Assembly: GCA_945860955.1 (NCBI GenBank)
Contig: CAMATH010000054.1
Location: 1 to 50,338, forward strand
Source: Planctomicrobium piriforme
GTDB lineage: Bacteria > Planctomycetota > Planctomycetia > Planctomycetales > Planctomycetaceae
DNA: 50,338 nt
Direction of reading: 5' to 3'
Below are positions 25,833 through 34,394 of the stretch, piece after piece (positions within the stretch are counted from its first letter, which is position 1; each line of letters starts with the position of its first letter). Under the pieces are notes generated by a model. The model was not told the origin of the DNA, made no database searches, and saw only the letters and a list, made by a program, of their open reading frames with translations. Both the position numbers and the translations under genes were made by a program.

Positions 25833-27973
25833 CCGGTGGATCTGGCGAATCGGGGGTGGAACGGTCGGCGGACAACACGTTGCCGCAAGACGACCCCGCA
25901 CTCGCCCGGTCCGCGGCTCTGAGCGCCCCCAGGCTGCAACCGCCGGCGGAGGTGCCCGGGCATGAGTTTGTGAGACATCTGGGAACCGGCGCGTTCGGCT
26001 GCGTCTGGCTAGCGATTGAGCGGAATACAGGGAAACAGGTGGCGATCAAGTTCTACAGCCACCGCCGGGGGATCGACTGGTCGCTGTTGAATCGCGAGGT
26101 CGAAAAACTCGCCGCCCTGCACACGTCGCGCGACGTGGTGGGCTTGCTCGAAGTGGGCTGGAACGCCGACCCGCCCTATTACGTGATGGAGTATCTGCCC
26201 AATGGTTCTCTCGCCGCCCAACTGACCGATGGTCCGCTGTCGCCAGCCGAAGCGGTACGAATCGCGTCGGTAGTCGCCAGCGCCCTGGTGCATGCGCACG
26301 ACGCAGGGATACTGCATTGCGACGTCAAGCCGGCCAACGTGCTGCTCGACACGGAATTTGGCCCGAGGCTGGCCGACTTTGGCCAGGCGCGACTCTCGTC
26401 GGAACAAAGCCCGGCACTGGGCACGCTCTTTTACATGGCCCCCGAACAGGCCGACCTCAACGCGATTCCCGATCCACGGTGGGATGTGTATGCGCTGGGG
26501 GCGTTGCTGTATCACATGCTGTGCGGAGAGCCGCCTTTTCGAACTCCGGAAACCGAGCGCAAGATTCAGTCGGCACCGAAGCTGGTGGACAAACTCGCCG
26601 CGTATCGCGATGTGGTCCAGGCAGGACCGGCAGCGGCGAAACACAAATCAATCCGCGGGGTGGACGGCCGGCTGAGTTCGATTGTCGATCGGTGTCTGTC
26701 GGCCGACCCGCAAACCCGGTACGCCAACGCCAAGGAGGTGGCCGACGCACTGGCGGCGCGCAGCCGCTATCGGTCGATGTGGCCCGTGATCACTCTGGGC
26801 ATCGTCCTGCCGTTATTGCTGTTGGCGGGACTGATTCCACTGGCGGTGCAGGCGATCCAGGGAGCGACCGCGTCGATTGAACGCAACTTGGCGCAGCGGG
26901 CGCTCGACGGTGACCTGGTGACGGCGAAACTCCTGTCGTATTCGCTGGAAGATGAATTGCAGTTACGAGTGCGCTACCTGGTGGACCGGGCCGAACTTCC
27001 CGAGGTCGTGGCAGCCGCCGTCGCGGCCGACTCCCAGCCATCGACTGACACGCGCGCGGCGCTCGCCCAGGTGCTGGGACAGATTCGCCACGAGATCGAC
27101 GAGTTGCGACTGGCGCAGGGACTGGAGCCGGATGAGAGCTGGTTTTTCACCGACGCCCGGGGAGCGTTGACGTGGCGGGATCCGATGGAGGGGGCCTCGC
27201 TGGGGGACAATTACTCCTGGCGCGACTACTTTCACGGAATGCAAAAGGATCTTCCGGAATGGCGCGGCCGGACCGATGTCGCGCCGATTCAGGAACCCAG
27301 GATCTCCATCCCTTTCCGCAGCGAAATCAGCGGCAAACTCGTGATCGCGATCTCGGCTCCGGTCATTCGGCCCACCGACAAAACGGTGGTCGGCATCCTG
27401 GGGCGAACCATGGGTGTCGAAAACCTGCTCAACCCGTATAAAGGGCGAATCATCGATCTGGAATCGCTGACGGCGGAAGATCGGATGACCATCGCGCTGA
27501 TCGATGCCAAATCGGGATTGATCCTGGACCATGTCCACTTGACGACCAACGCGCCACCCGCCTCCGACGACACCCCCATCATCGAACATCCGCGAATCGA
27601 CGAGTCATTGCGAATTCAGCTCGACCGGTTGCGGTCGGCGGTCGAGTCGAAACTCGATCTGCAAGGATCGCAGTTCAGCTACGAGCATCACGACCCAGTC
27701 GATCTGCTGGTCGCGCGAGAAGGAACCAGACCCCCCGCCCGACTGGCCGCGTTCTGGCCGGTCAAGGGAAGCGAGTGGGTCTCGGTTGTTCAGGAGCGGC
27801 GTGACGTGGCGCTGAGTCCAGTCCGGCAGATTCGTAATGGCATGCTGACGTACGCGCTCGCGGGATTCGCCTTGACGCTGGCGATCGCCGGGGGGGCGTG
27901 GTGGTTCGTGCGACGGGCGATTCTGGCCACGGTCACCGAGCGACGTCAGCCGGTGGTCAAATCAAGCACTTGA
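25829..27973 (+). CDS. Membrane Ser/Thr protein kinase with a Cache-like sensor domain
   Basis: The ATG overlaps the rsmB stop and follows GGGAG. Residues 46-310 are a Hanks-type kinase: glycine loop LGTGAFGCVW (51-60), Lys-74, Glu-90, catalytic HCDVKPAN (163-170, Asp-165), DFG at 183-185, APE at 204-206 and Asp-219. The HCD in place of HRD makes it a non-RD kinase, less dependent on activation-loop phosphorylation. A membrane helix (318-340) leads to an external domain of about 330 residues, resembling a double Cache sensor (DESWFFTDARGALTWRDP, SWRDYFHG, ISIPFRSEISGKLVIAISAP). A second helix (672-693) returns to a short basic tail. The layout suggests sensing of an external ligand to control an internal kinase. 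Targets unknown. Confidence 0.9.
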   Translation: MTGGSGESGVERSADNTLPQDDPALARSAALSAPRLQPPAEVPGHEFVRHLGTGAFGCVWLAIERNTGKQVAIKFYSHRRGIDWSLLNREVEKLAALHTSRDVVGLLEVGWNADPPYYVMEYLPNGSLAAQLTDGPLSPAEAVRIASVVASALVHAHDAGILHCDVKPANVLLDTEFGPRLADFGQARLSSEQSPALGTLFYMAPEQADLNAIPDPRWDVYALGALLYHMLCGEPPFRTPETERKIQSAPKLVDKLAAYRDVVQAGPAAAKHKSIRGVDGRLSSIVDRCLSADPQTRYANAKEVADALAARSRYRSMWPVITLGIVLPLLLLAGLIPLAVQAIQGATASIERNLAQRALDGDLVTAKLLSYSLEDELQLRVRYLVDRAELPEVVAAAVAADSQPSTDTRAALAQVLGQIRHEIDELRLAQGLEPDESWFFTDARGALTWRDPMEGASLGDNYSWRDYFHGMQKDLPEWRGRTDVAPIQEPRISIPFRSEISGKLVIAISAPVIRPTDKTVVGILGRTMGVENLLNPYKGRIIDLESLTAEDRMTIALIDAKSGLILDHVHLTTNAPPASDDTPIIEHPRIDESLRIQLDRLRSAVESKLDLQGSQFSYEHHDPVDLLVAREGTRPPARLAAFWPVKGSEWVSVVQERRDVALSPVRQIRNGMLTYALAGFALTLAIAGGAWWFVRRAILATVTERRQPVVKSST

Positions 27974-28061
27974 CTTACTTTTGGGCTTCGAGCAGGATGG
28001 AAAAAACAAGCGGTCTATTGAATCTGCGTCTGCTCACACAACGTCCGCGAGAACCGGCCCC

Positions 28062-28832
28062 ATGTCCACATCCGCCGATCCGGAATTGAACCCAGGCAAT
28101 GACACGCCGCAGCCCACGCGACGTTTTGGCTGCACGTTCTGGTTAATTCTTGCGGGTATGGGATTCGTCGGTGTGTTGTTTCTACTCTCCGAGGTTTTTC
28201 GAGATAGCCACCCTGCGACGCGCAGGTTGGCGTGCAAGGGCAATCTCAAGCAAATAGGGCTCGCGTTGCTGAACTACCACGACGATTTCGATGCCTTTCC
28301 CCCCGCCTATACGGTCGATGTGAACGGCAAACCGCTGCACAGTTGGCGCACACTGATCCTGCCGTACCTCGACCAATTACCGCTTTACAATTCGATCGAC
28401 CTGACCAAGCCCTGGGACGATCCGGTGAATTCCGAGTTCCGCGAATTGAGCCTGCCGGTTTATCGTTGTCCATCGTTGCCCAGTCGCGACTGCCCGACGA
28501 ACCACACAAACTACCTGGCCAGCGTGGCCCCCAACGGTTTTTTCCGGCCCACAGAGCCCCGCCAGCAATCAGAAATCACCGACGGATTAGCCAATACTCT
28601 GGCGGTGGTCGAGGTCCCATTCGATCATTCCGTTCCGTGGATGTCCCCCCAGGATGCGGACGAAGCGCTGGTTTTGTTGAGTATCGGCCCGAATCCGAAG
28701 CTCGTTCACACCGGGGGACAACACAGCCTGCTGGGTGATGGAGCGGTTCGATTTTTGTCCGAGAAACTTCCGACGGCAACGCGCCGTGCGCTGATTTCGA
28801 TCGACGGCGGAGACGATGCGCATGGCTTTTGA
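28062..28832 (+). CDS. DUF1559 (pilin-like H-X9-DG) domain protein
   Basis: DUF1559 proteins are abundant in planctomycetes and usually start with a type IV prepilin signal. This one has a short polar N-terminus, one membrane helix (FWLILAGMGFVGVLFLLSEV) and then the DUF1559 core: CKGNLKQIGLALLNYHDDF, AFPPAYTVDVNGKPLHSWRT, ILPYLDQLPLYNSIDL, and near the C-terminus HTGGQHSLLGDGAVRFLSEK. The typical GFTLIELL processing motif is missing, so the helix is probably a permanent anchor and not a cleaved pilin leader. The start ATG is the nearest before the helix. It overlaps the next gene by 11 bases, indicating an operon. Confidence 0.85.
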   Translation: MSTSADPELNPGNDTPQPTRRFGCTFWLILAGMGFVGVLFLLSEVFRDSHPATRRLACKGNLKQIGLALLNYHDDFDAFPPAYTVDVNGKPLHSWRTLILPYLDQLPLYNSIDLTKPWDDPVNSEFRELSLPVYRCPSLPSRDCPTNHTNYLASVAPNGFFRPTEPRQQSEITDGLANTLAVVEVPFDHSVPWMSPQDADEALVLLSIGPNPKLVHTGGQHSLLGDGAVRFLSEKLPTATRRALISIDGGDDAHGF

Positions 28833-29679
28833 CGATTCGAATGGCTTTGAAACCAATTCCGAATTCGAAACGACGTCGCCCCGCCTCGTACCGGCCTGGT
28901 TGGGTTCGTTCGTTGGAATAGGGCTGATCGTGATCGCGGTCCTGGCGATCAAACTCACCTCGGATCCATTCCCGGGAACGGCCATTGCCTGCAGCAAACT
29001 CGGATGGAGTGATTTTCGTTTAGCGTTCTGGGTTCGCCACCGCGACCCCGACAAAGGGCGGGGGCGATCACTGTTCTGGTTTCTGTTGGCTGCGGGAATT
29101 TGCCGGGTGATGGTGTGGTCGGTCGTTCTGTCCGTGGGGCTCATTGTGGTTGTCTGCACGACCGTCCTTTTTGTGTTGCCGCGTTTCGGGGCCGCAGGCA
29201 ATGCGCTGGCGAGTCCAATGCACGATGCGGATCTGGCGTCGTCGCTCGTCCGCAGCGGCATCATCGGGATCCTCGCCTTCGTGCCGGCGGTCGGCCTGAC
29301 CGCCATCGGTTGTTTTACGGCGAAGCGACACGGGGTCAAGATCTGGATGGATGCCTCGCTGGGGCGCGCCCGCCGGGAGGGATCTTGGCCACCTCAAAAT
29401 GACGGCGCGACAAACCGCTGTGACCACCTGTTTCTCATCGTGGCCTCCGCAGGTGTTTTTGTGACGATCCAATGCGTTGTCTTGGCCATCATGACGCTCC
29501 CCCCACCCACTGGGAGTCTTGTGGCGGTTTCCGTGACGGTGTTTGTGCTGCTGGTCAGCTACTTCCTCGGTCGGTCGATTGTAGCCCCCTGCGCTCGGGA
29601 TTGCTGGGATCCGGCTTTGCCAAACGGCGGGAATTTGTCGAATTCCGACCCCGACTATATTCCGCGCGGTCCGCGTTGA
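28822..29679 (+). CDS. Multi-pass membrane protein of unknown function
   Basis: The protein of 285 residues has about five hydrophobic segments (WLGSFVGIGLIVIAVLAIKL, SLFWFLLAAGICRVMVWSVV, IIGILAFVPAVGLTAIGCF, LFLIVASAGVFVTIQCVVL and LVAVSVTVFVLLVSYFLG) separated by short polar loops. GGAG nine bases before the ATG at 28822 favours that start over the ATG six bases earlier. It overlaps the end of the DUF1559 gene, so translation is likely coupled. No family recognised. Confidence 0.65.
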   Translation: MAFDDSNGFETNSEFETTSPRLVPAWLGSFVGIGLIVIAVLAIKLTSDPFPGTAIACSKLGWSDFRLAFWVRHRDPDKGRGRSLFWFLLAAGICRVMVWSVVLSVGLIVVVCTTVLFVLPRFGAAGNALASPMHDADLASSLVRSGIIGILAFVPAVGLTAIGCFTAKRHGVKIWMDASLGRARREGSWPPQNDGATNRCDHLFLIVASAGVFVTIQCVVLAIMTLPPPTGSLVAVSVTVFVLLVSYFLGRSIVAPCARDCWDPALPNGGNLSNSDPDYIPRGPR

Positions 29680-29690
29680 GACATTTTGAT

Positions 29691-29716
29691 GTAGCCGCGC
29701 TCGGCAGGAAGCGGCT
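29691..29716 (+). repeat. GTAG-headed hairpin, REP-like
   Basis: GTAG at 29691 overlaps the stem AGCCGC (29693-29698), which pairs with GCGGCT (29711-29716). The GTAG head followed by a palindrome is the form described for REP elements mobilised by RAYT transposases. Only six base pairs are perfect. Confidence 0.35.
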
Positions 29717-29773
29717 CCCCGAAATTGTTTCGTTTCCGGCCGTACGAGGTATAAACGTGTTGTCGAAGCGGCA

Positions 29774-29812
29774 GCGCCCGGGGTCGTTCGCATGGCCCCG
29801 GGGCGCGTTTTT
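29774..29812 (+). terminator. Rho-independent terminator
   Basis: GCGCCCGGGG (29774-29783) pairs with CCCCGGGGCGC (29796-29806) with one bulged base and is followed by GTTTTTTTT. It lies about 95 bases after the membrane-protein stop and is the likely end of that transcript or of a small RNA from the intervening sequence. Confidence 0.75.
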
Positions 29813-29837
29813 TTCGCATCGGGCGCACATCGGGGCA

Positions 29838-29860
29838 GGCACTCAGAAAGTGCCGCCTAC
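29838..29860 (-). repeat. GTAG-headed hairpin, REP-like (inverted copy)
   Basis: On the minus strand it reads GTAGGCGGCACTTTCTGAGT, then GCC: head GTAG, stem GGCACT with AGTGCC, loop TTCTG. It is related to the copy at 29899 and faces it. Confidence 0.5.
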
Positions 29861-29898
29861 GTTGTTTCAGTCGTTGCACGACGGACGATTCCCGCAAA

Positions 29899-29921
29899 GT
29901 AGCCCGCATTTTCTAAATGCG
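29899..29921 (+). repeat. GTAG-headed hairpin, REP-like
   Basis: It reads GTAGCCCGCATTTTCTAAAT, then GCG, with stem CGCATTT paired to AAATGCG over TCT. The C to T and G to A differences from the inverted copy at 29838 keep the stem paired. Confidence 0.5.
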
Positions 29922-30013
29922 CGGTCCGCTGTGCGTGCGGCGGTCGAGAGACGTACTGGGGGCGGTCCACGACGTTGACCGAACGGCGGGTTCGCGGCTG
30001 GTGTTGGCGACGG

Positions 30014-30038
30014 CCCCATCCGCCTTGAGCGGATGGGG
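30014..30038. repeat. Perfect 10-bp hairpin
   Basis: CCCCATCCGC (30014-30023), loop CTTGA, GCGGATGGGG (30029-30038). Related to the hairpin about 70 bases downstream. Confidence 0.6.
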
Positions 30039-30084
30039 AGAAAGATCGATGGCTAGCCCCAAACCACATTGCGCGGTCCAGACC

Positions 30085-30106
30085 CCATCCACCTTGTGTG
30101 GATTGG
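30085..30106. repeat. Diverged copy of the preceding hairpin
   Basis: CCATCCAC, loop CTTGT, then GTGGATTGG. It keeps the CTTG loop and replaces a C-G pair of the first copy by an A-T pair on both arms; the outer stem has decayed by one extra base. Confidence 0.5.
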
Positions 30107-30395
30107 TGAATCAGATCTTCGCTCTGTCTGCCACACTCGACGTCGGTAACCAAGTCAATGGGCACCACCGGAGATGTCGTGTATGTAGTATGGAACGCTC
30201 TGGCAATCCCTTGAAAACCTATCTGGACCTTCCACCGGCATCCACTTCGCACGTCGACACTCACCGAGCCGACTTTTTATTCTCCACCCCCGATTTTACA
30301 CACCATGTCATTGTCAAGTGACCGGACACCGCCGTCGGAGACTTGGGCGAACCGCTGATCATTCGCTTACCGGAATCACTCCGTTGACCCCTGAA

Positions 30396-30427
30396 TTGAC
30401 AGAATTGGTACCAAACAGCGATATACT
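30396..30427 (+). promoter_or_regulatory. Probable promoter of the phosphodiesterase gene
   Basis: A consensus -35 TTGACA (30396-30401) is followed by GATATACT; -10 GATATA gives an 18-base spacer and TATACT gives 20. Either would place transcription start only a few bases before the ATG at 30437, implying a very short leader. Confidence 0.45.
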
Positions 30428-30436
30428 GCCGACATC

Positions 30437-31207
30437 ATGACACTTCGCATCCTGCAACTGACCGACTGTCACCTGTTCGTCGACCCCAAGGCGGAACTCA
30501 AGCAGATCTGCACGCGGGATCGACTGGAACGCGTGCTGGCCACCCTTCCACCGGAATTCGATCGGGTCGATCGGCTGATCATCACGGGCGATCTCACGCA
30601 CGACGATCTCCCCGAGACCTACGGAGCCGTCCGGTCATTGTTCGACTCCTGGTGGCCGCGGGTTCGGCTCGTGCCGGGCAACCACGATGTGCGCGACGGC
30701 CTGTATCTGCACTGCGGTGACCGGGTCGAGCGGGTCGCTGAGCGGATTGTGTTTCGCGAGACGCTGGGAAATTGGAAGCTGATCGGGCTTGATTCCCACT
30801 GGCCCGGTGAGGTGCGCGGGGAATTGGGGACCGCTCAGTTGGAATGGCTGGATGGAGAGTTATCGGCCGGGGCTTCGACACCCACGGCTCTGTTTCTGCA
30901 TCACCCTCCGATACTGGCGGGGAGTGCCTGGATGAACGAAGTCGGACTGGTCGATCGCGAGGCATTCTGGAGCGTGATCGAACCCCATCCGCAGGTTCGT
31001 GTGATCTGTGCGGGACATGTCCACCACGAACTGACAACTTATCGTCACGGAGTTCTGGTGCTGACCACGCCGTCGACCGGTGTACAATTCGTGCCCGAAT
31101 CGGAACAGTTTCAGATCGACGTCGCCGAACCGGGATATCGAATTCTCGAGCTGGAAGAGGACGGTACCGTGAGAACACGGGTGGTTCGAGTTTCGTTGTA
31201 TGCGTAG
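30437..31207 (+). CDS. CpdA-like metallophosphoesterase (cyclic nucleotide phosphodiesterase family)
   Basis: The family uses two metal ions to hydrolyse phosphodiesters; CpdA cleaves cAMP. The 256-residue protein has all metal-binding blocks in order: LQLTDCHL (Asp-10, His-12), ITGDLTHDD (Asp-52), VPGNHD (Asn-82, His-83), LFLHHPP and ICAGHVHHEL. Length and the C-terminal block (LTTPSTGVQFVPES, typical of CpdA) favour a cyclic nucleotide substrate, but related enzymes act on other phosphodiesters. The ATG has no strong ribosome site, in keeping with a very short leader. It stands alone between a repeat-rich gap and the mutase gene. Confidence 0.88.
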   Translation: MTLRILQLTDCHLFVDPKAELKQICTRDRLERVLATLPPEFDRVDRLIITGDLTHDDLPETYGAVRSLFDSWWPRVRLVPGNHDVRDGLYLHCGDRVERVAERIVFRETLGNWKLIGLDSHWPGEVRGELGTAQLEWLDGELSAGASTPTALFLHHPPILAGSAWMNEVGLVDREAFWSVIEPHPQVRVICAGHVHHELTTYRHGVLVLTTPSTGVQFVPESEQFQIDVAEPGYRILELEEDGTVRTRVVRVSLYA

Positions 31208-31392
31208 CCCGCCGCGACTTCGCGCGATCTGTTGCGGTTCGCAGTCACGACGCATCTTGAGCTGGTCCCTCGAAGCGTTCTGCCCGAGTTGTTAAAGTCA
31301 TGGCGCGGGAAACTCCACCGCGAGTACGCCGTGAGTGACTCGAGAAAACGAATACCACGCCGGTCGCACCGCGCTGGCCGCCAGAAAGTCGC

Positions 31393-33279
31393 ATGAACGA
31401 ATCCGCAGAGTCCGCATCCTCCCCTGTTCCGTCCGCGGAGACGACCCCCGCTTCCACCGTGAGTTCCGGTCCGATTCTGTCGGCCGTCGAGGAGGCTGGC
31501 CAAGCCGGGAATTTGACTCCGGGAGCGGTTCGCAATCTCAGTCGCTGGCTCACCGAGTCGGGGTTCGCCGACTACGTCCCCCAAATCGCCAGTCTGGTCG
31601 AAGCCGGGCGGTTCGATGAGTTGGAGTCGCTGTTCTGGGAAGTTCTGCCGTTCGGCACGGGGGGGCGCCGCGGCCTGATGGCGGACCTCGGTTCCGCCAC
31701 GATGAACGCCCGCACGGTCGCCGAGTCGGCGAGCGGGATCGCCACGTATCTGAAAACCGTCAAGGGAACGACTGGCGGCCGCGCTGTCATCGCGCACGAT
31801 ACCCGCTTGCGGTCGCGGGAATTTGCCGAGTTGTCGGCCCGCGTTTTCGCGGCGGCGGGGCTGAAGGTCTTTCTGTTTGATTCGTTCCGTTCAACCCCCG
31901 AACTCTCGTTCGCGGTTCGACATCTCAAGTGCGATGTCGGCGTGATGATCTCGGCGTCGCACAACCCGCCATCGGACAACGGCGTGAAGGCCTACTGGTC
32001 GACTGGTGCGCAAGTTTTGCCTCCGCACGACAAGGGCATCATCGATTGCGTCTACCAGACGAACGAGATTCCGCTGGTTGACTTCGCGGCGGCGGTGGAA
32101 TCGGGTCAGATCGAGTTGATCGGCGAGGACGTCGACGATTCGTTCATTCGGGCGGTGTGTATGCTGAGCCTCTCGTCGGCTCGAAGTTTGAGCGTGATTT
32201 ACACTCCGCTGCATGGCGTGGGAGAGACCTCGGTCTACCGGGTTTTGGACGACGCGGGTTTTGAGAATGTGCAGATCTTCGAGCCGCATCGCGCGCCTGA
32301 TGGAAACTTCCCCAATGTGCCGAAACAGCTTCCCAACCCGGAATTGACCGCGGTGTTCGGCCCGCCGATTGAGGCGGCCAAGGCGGTTTCCGCCGACCTG
32401 GTTTTGGCGAGCGACCCCGACGCTGACCGCTTGGGGGCGGCCGTTCGTGACGGACAGGGGAACTACGTGACGATCTCTGGAAACCGGATCGGCGTGCTGC
32501 TGGTCGATTACGTGTTGCGTAAGCGCAAGGCGGTGGGGACATTGGGCAAAGGGAACTTCGTCGTCGAGACGATGGTGACCACGCCCTTGATCACCGCGAT
32601 CGCCAACACCTACAAGGTGCGGGTCTACAACGACCTGCTCGTGGGCTTCAAGTACATCGCCCAGGTGGTCGACCGGGAAGGGGCCGAGCGGTTTCTCTTG
32701 GGGTGTGAAGAGTCCCTGGGGTATCTCGCCGGCGGGTACGCCCGCGACAAAGATGCCTCGATCGCGGCGTTGTATCTGTGTGAGTGCGCTGCCGAGCTGA
32801 AGCGCCAGGGAAAAACCCTGCTCGACCGGCTCGATGAACTGTTCATCGAATATGGCTACCACACCGAAACGCAACGATCGGAAACCGCCAAGGGGGCGCA
32901 GGGGCGGGCAATGGTCGAACAGTTGTTGAAGGCGTTCGCCGAGAAGCCGCCGGTGGAATTGGCGGGAGTGAAGCTGGGGCGGGTTCGCGACTACGCGAAG
33001 CACCAGATTCGGCGGCTGCCCGAAAATACCTGGCAGGCGGAGCTTCCGAGTCCGTCGGGCGACTTGGTGTTTTTCGAATCGGTTCCGGGCGACTTCGAGA
33101 TGAGCTTCGCGGTGCGTCCCTCGGGAACGGAGCCGAAAATCAAGTTCTACTTCTTCGCGAAAAAGAAACTCGCCAGCCCCGAATTGCTGCCGACTGCGAA
33201 GGCTCAGGCAGACGCCAAGCTGCACGCTGTCGAAGAGGCGCTGTCGGCGTGGGTCAAGGGTGTGTGGGGACAGGGGTAG
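31393..33279 (+). CDS. Phosphoglucomutase/phosphomannomutase
   Basis: Phosphohexomutases move phosphate between C1 and C6 of hexoses. The 628-residue protein contains the phosphoserine loop ISASHNPPSDNGVKAYW (Ser-189), the metal loop DPDADR (341-346), the sugar-binding loop GCEESLGYLAG and the phosphate-binding loop AVRPSGTEPKIKFYF near the C-terminus. It belongs to the long PGM type (about 560-630), as in Gram-positive PgcA-like enzymes. The first 50 residues are Ser/Pro-rich and additional. Whether glucose or mannose is preferred is not readable. An upstream start is not supported. Confidence 0.92.
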   Translation: MNESAESASSPVPSAETTPASTVSSGPILSAVEEAGQAGNLTPGAVRNLSRWLTESGFADYVPQIASLVEAGRFDELESLFWEVLPFGTGGRRGLMADLGSATMNARTVAESASGIATYLKTVKGTTGGRAVIAHDTRLRSREFAELSARVFAAAGLKVFLFDSFRSTPELSFAVRHLKCDVGVMISASHNPPSDNGVKAYWSTGAQVLPPHDKGIIDCVYQTNEIPLVDFAAAVESGQIELIGEDVDDSFIRAVCMLSLSSARSLSVIYTPLHGVGETSVYRVLDDAGFENVQIFEPHRAPDGNFPNVPKQLPNPELTAVFGPPIEAAKAVSADLVLASDPDADRLGAAVRDGQGNYVTISGNRIGVLLVDYVLRKRKAVGTLGKGNFVVETMVTTPLITAIANTYKVRVYNDLLVGFKYIAQVVDREGAERFLLGCEESLGYLAGGYARDKDASIAALYLCECAAELKRQGKTLLDRLDELFIEYGYHTETQRSETAKGAQGRAMVEQLLKAFAEKPPVELAGVKLGRVRDYAKHQIRRLPENTWQAELPSPSGDLVFFESVPGDFEMSFAVRPSGTEPKIKFYFFAKKKLASPELLPTAKAQADAKLHAVEEALSAWVKGVWGQG

Positions 33280-33369
33280 AGTCGAGCCGGTCGCGAAATC
33301 CCGACCCACCCGGTATCCCGCCAGATTCGGATTGTCGGATCGAATTCGCCATTCGCGCAGGTTTTCAGC

Positions 33370-34320
33370 ATGTTCCGCCCACTCGTTCCCTACCTGCAAT
33401 TGTGCCGGCTTGCCGCTGTGTTCACGGCGGTCTCAGACATCTGCGCCGGGTTGGCGCTGACGGGACAGCTCACACCCTGGAAGTGGGAGAATGTCTGGCT
33501 GATTTGCGCATCGGCTGGGTTGTATCTGTCGGGGATGGTCTTCAATGACTATTTCGATCGGCGGATTGACGCGGTCGAGCGCCCCAAGCGGCCGATACCC
33601 TCGGGGCGGGTCAGTGCGCCGGCCGCAGCCCGGTTGGGGGTGATGTTGCTGATCGCCGGTCTGGTATTCGCTGGTCTGGCTGCGTTTCAATCGGGCCGAA
33701 CCGAGCAACCGGTGCTGGTCGCGATTTTGCTGGCCGGGGCGATTCTGGCCTATGACGGCGGGGGCAAGGGGACGGCGTTCGGCCCCGTGATCATGGGATC
33801 GTGCCGATTTTTGAATCTTCTGCTGGGGGCGAGTCTCGCGTTGCCCGTGGTGAATGCGGCAGGAGTCGCGCCGAGAAATTTCGGCGCCGTCTGGCAGAAT
33901 CCGCAGTTGTTCGTCGCGGGCGCGCTATGGGTCTACATCGCGGGGGTGACACTGTTCGCGAAGAACGAGGCGGGGGCGAGCCGGCGGGGTGAACTCGCAT
34001 CGGCGATCGGAGTGATCAACGCGGGGTTGTTGCTGCTGGGGCTGTATTGCTGGTTCCACTCCGATCCATTGGGTCGGGGAGGGAGGGCTGTGCTGGCGTT
34101 GGGGATGATCGCGCTCGTGATCAATCGGGCGGCGGTATCCGCCTGGAGAGATCCGCGCCCGATGCGTGTGCAGTTCGGAGTAAGGACGATGCTCTCGTGG
34201 CTGATCTTGCTGGACGCGGTGCTGGTGTTTCATTCGCATCCCAATCCCTGGGTCGCGATCGCCGTCGCGCTGTTGATATTGCCAGCGAAGTGGATCGGTA
34301 AGTCGCTGGCGATCACATAA
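33370..34320 (+). CDS. UbiA-family prenyltransferase
   Basis: These integral membrane enzymes join a prenyl chain to an acceptor such as a quinone precursor or heme. The 316-residue protein has eight to nine hydrophobic helices and the first Asp-rich motif as NDYFDRRID (59-67), followed by ERPKRPIPSGR, a strong family mark. The usual second DxxxD motif is not evident: the equivalent loop reads FAKNEAGASRR. That pattern suggests a subgroup with unusual substrate or mechanism. The acceptor cannot be named. It is 75 bases upstream of a VTT-domain gene on the same strand. Confidence 0.88.
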   Translation: MFRPLVPYLQLCRLAAVFTAVSDICAGLALTGQLTPWKWENVWLICASAGLYLSGMVFNDYFDRRIDAVERPKRPIPSGRVSAPAAARLGVMLLIAGLVFAGLAAFQSGRTEQPVLVAILLAGAILAYDGGGKGTAFGPVIMGSCRFLNLLLGASLALPVVNAAGVAPRNFGAVWQNPQLFVAGALWVYIAGVTLFAKNEAGASRRGELASAIGVINAGLLLLGLYCWFHSDPLGRGGRAVLALGMIALVINRAAVSAWRDPRPMRVQFGVRTMLSWLILLDAVLVFHSHPNPWVAIAVALLILPAKWIGKSLAIT

Positions 34321-34394
34321 GCGGGGATGATTGGGCAAATTTCCGCGAATCGGGTTCGAAGTGCCCGCCACTGAAATTCGACAGGTCCCCCACG

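Larger units (their letters stand above)
29680..30436. other. Gene-free stretch rich in hairpins
   Basis: No frame here has coding character. It contains three GTAG-headed hairpins (starting near 29691 and 29899 on the plus strand and near 29857 on the minus strand), a terminator, two related hairpins at 30014-30038 and 30085-30106, and the promoter of the phosphodiesterase gene at the right end. Confidence 0.6.

Noticed and set aside
24132-25901. Upstream extension of the purQ frame to 25901
   Set aside because: It runs antisense through rsmB and has no homology; purQ has its own ATG and ribosome site at 24131.
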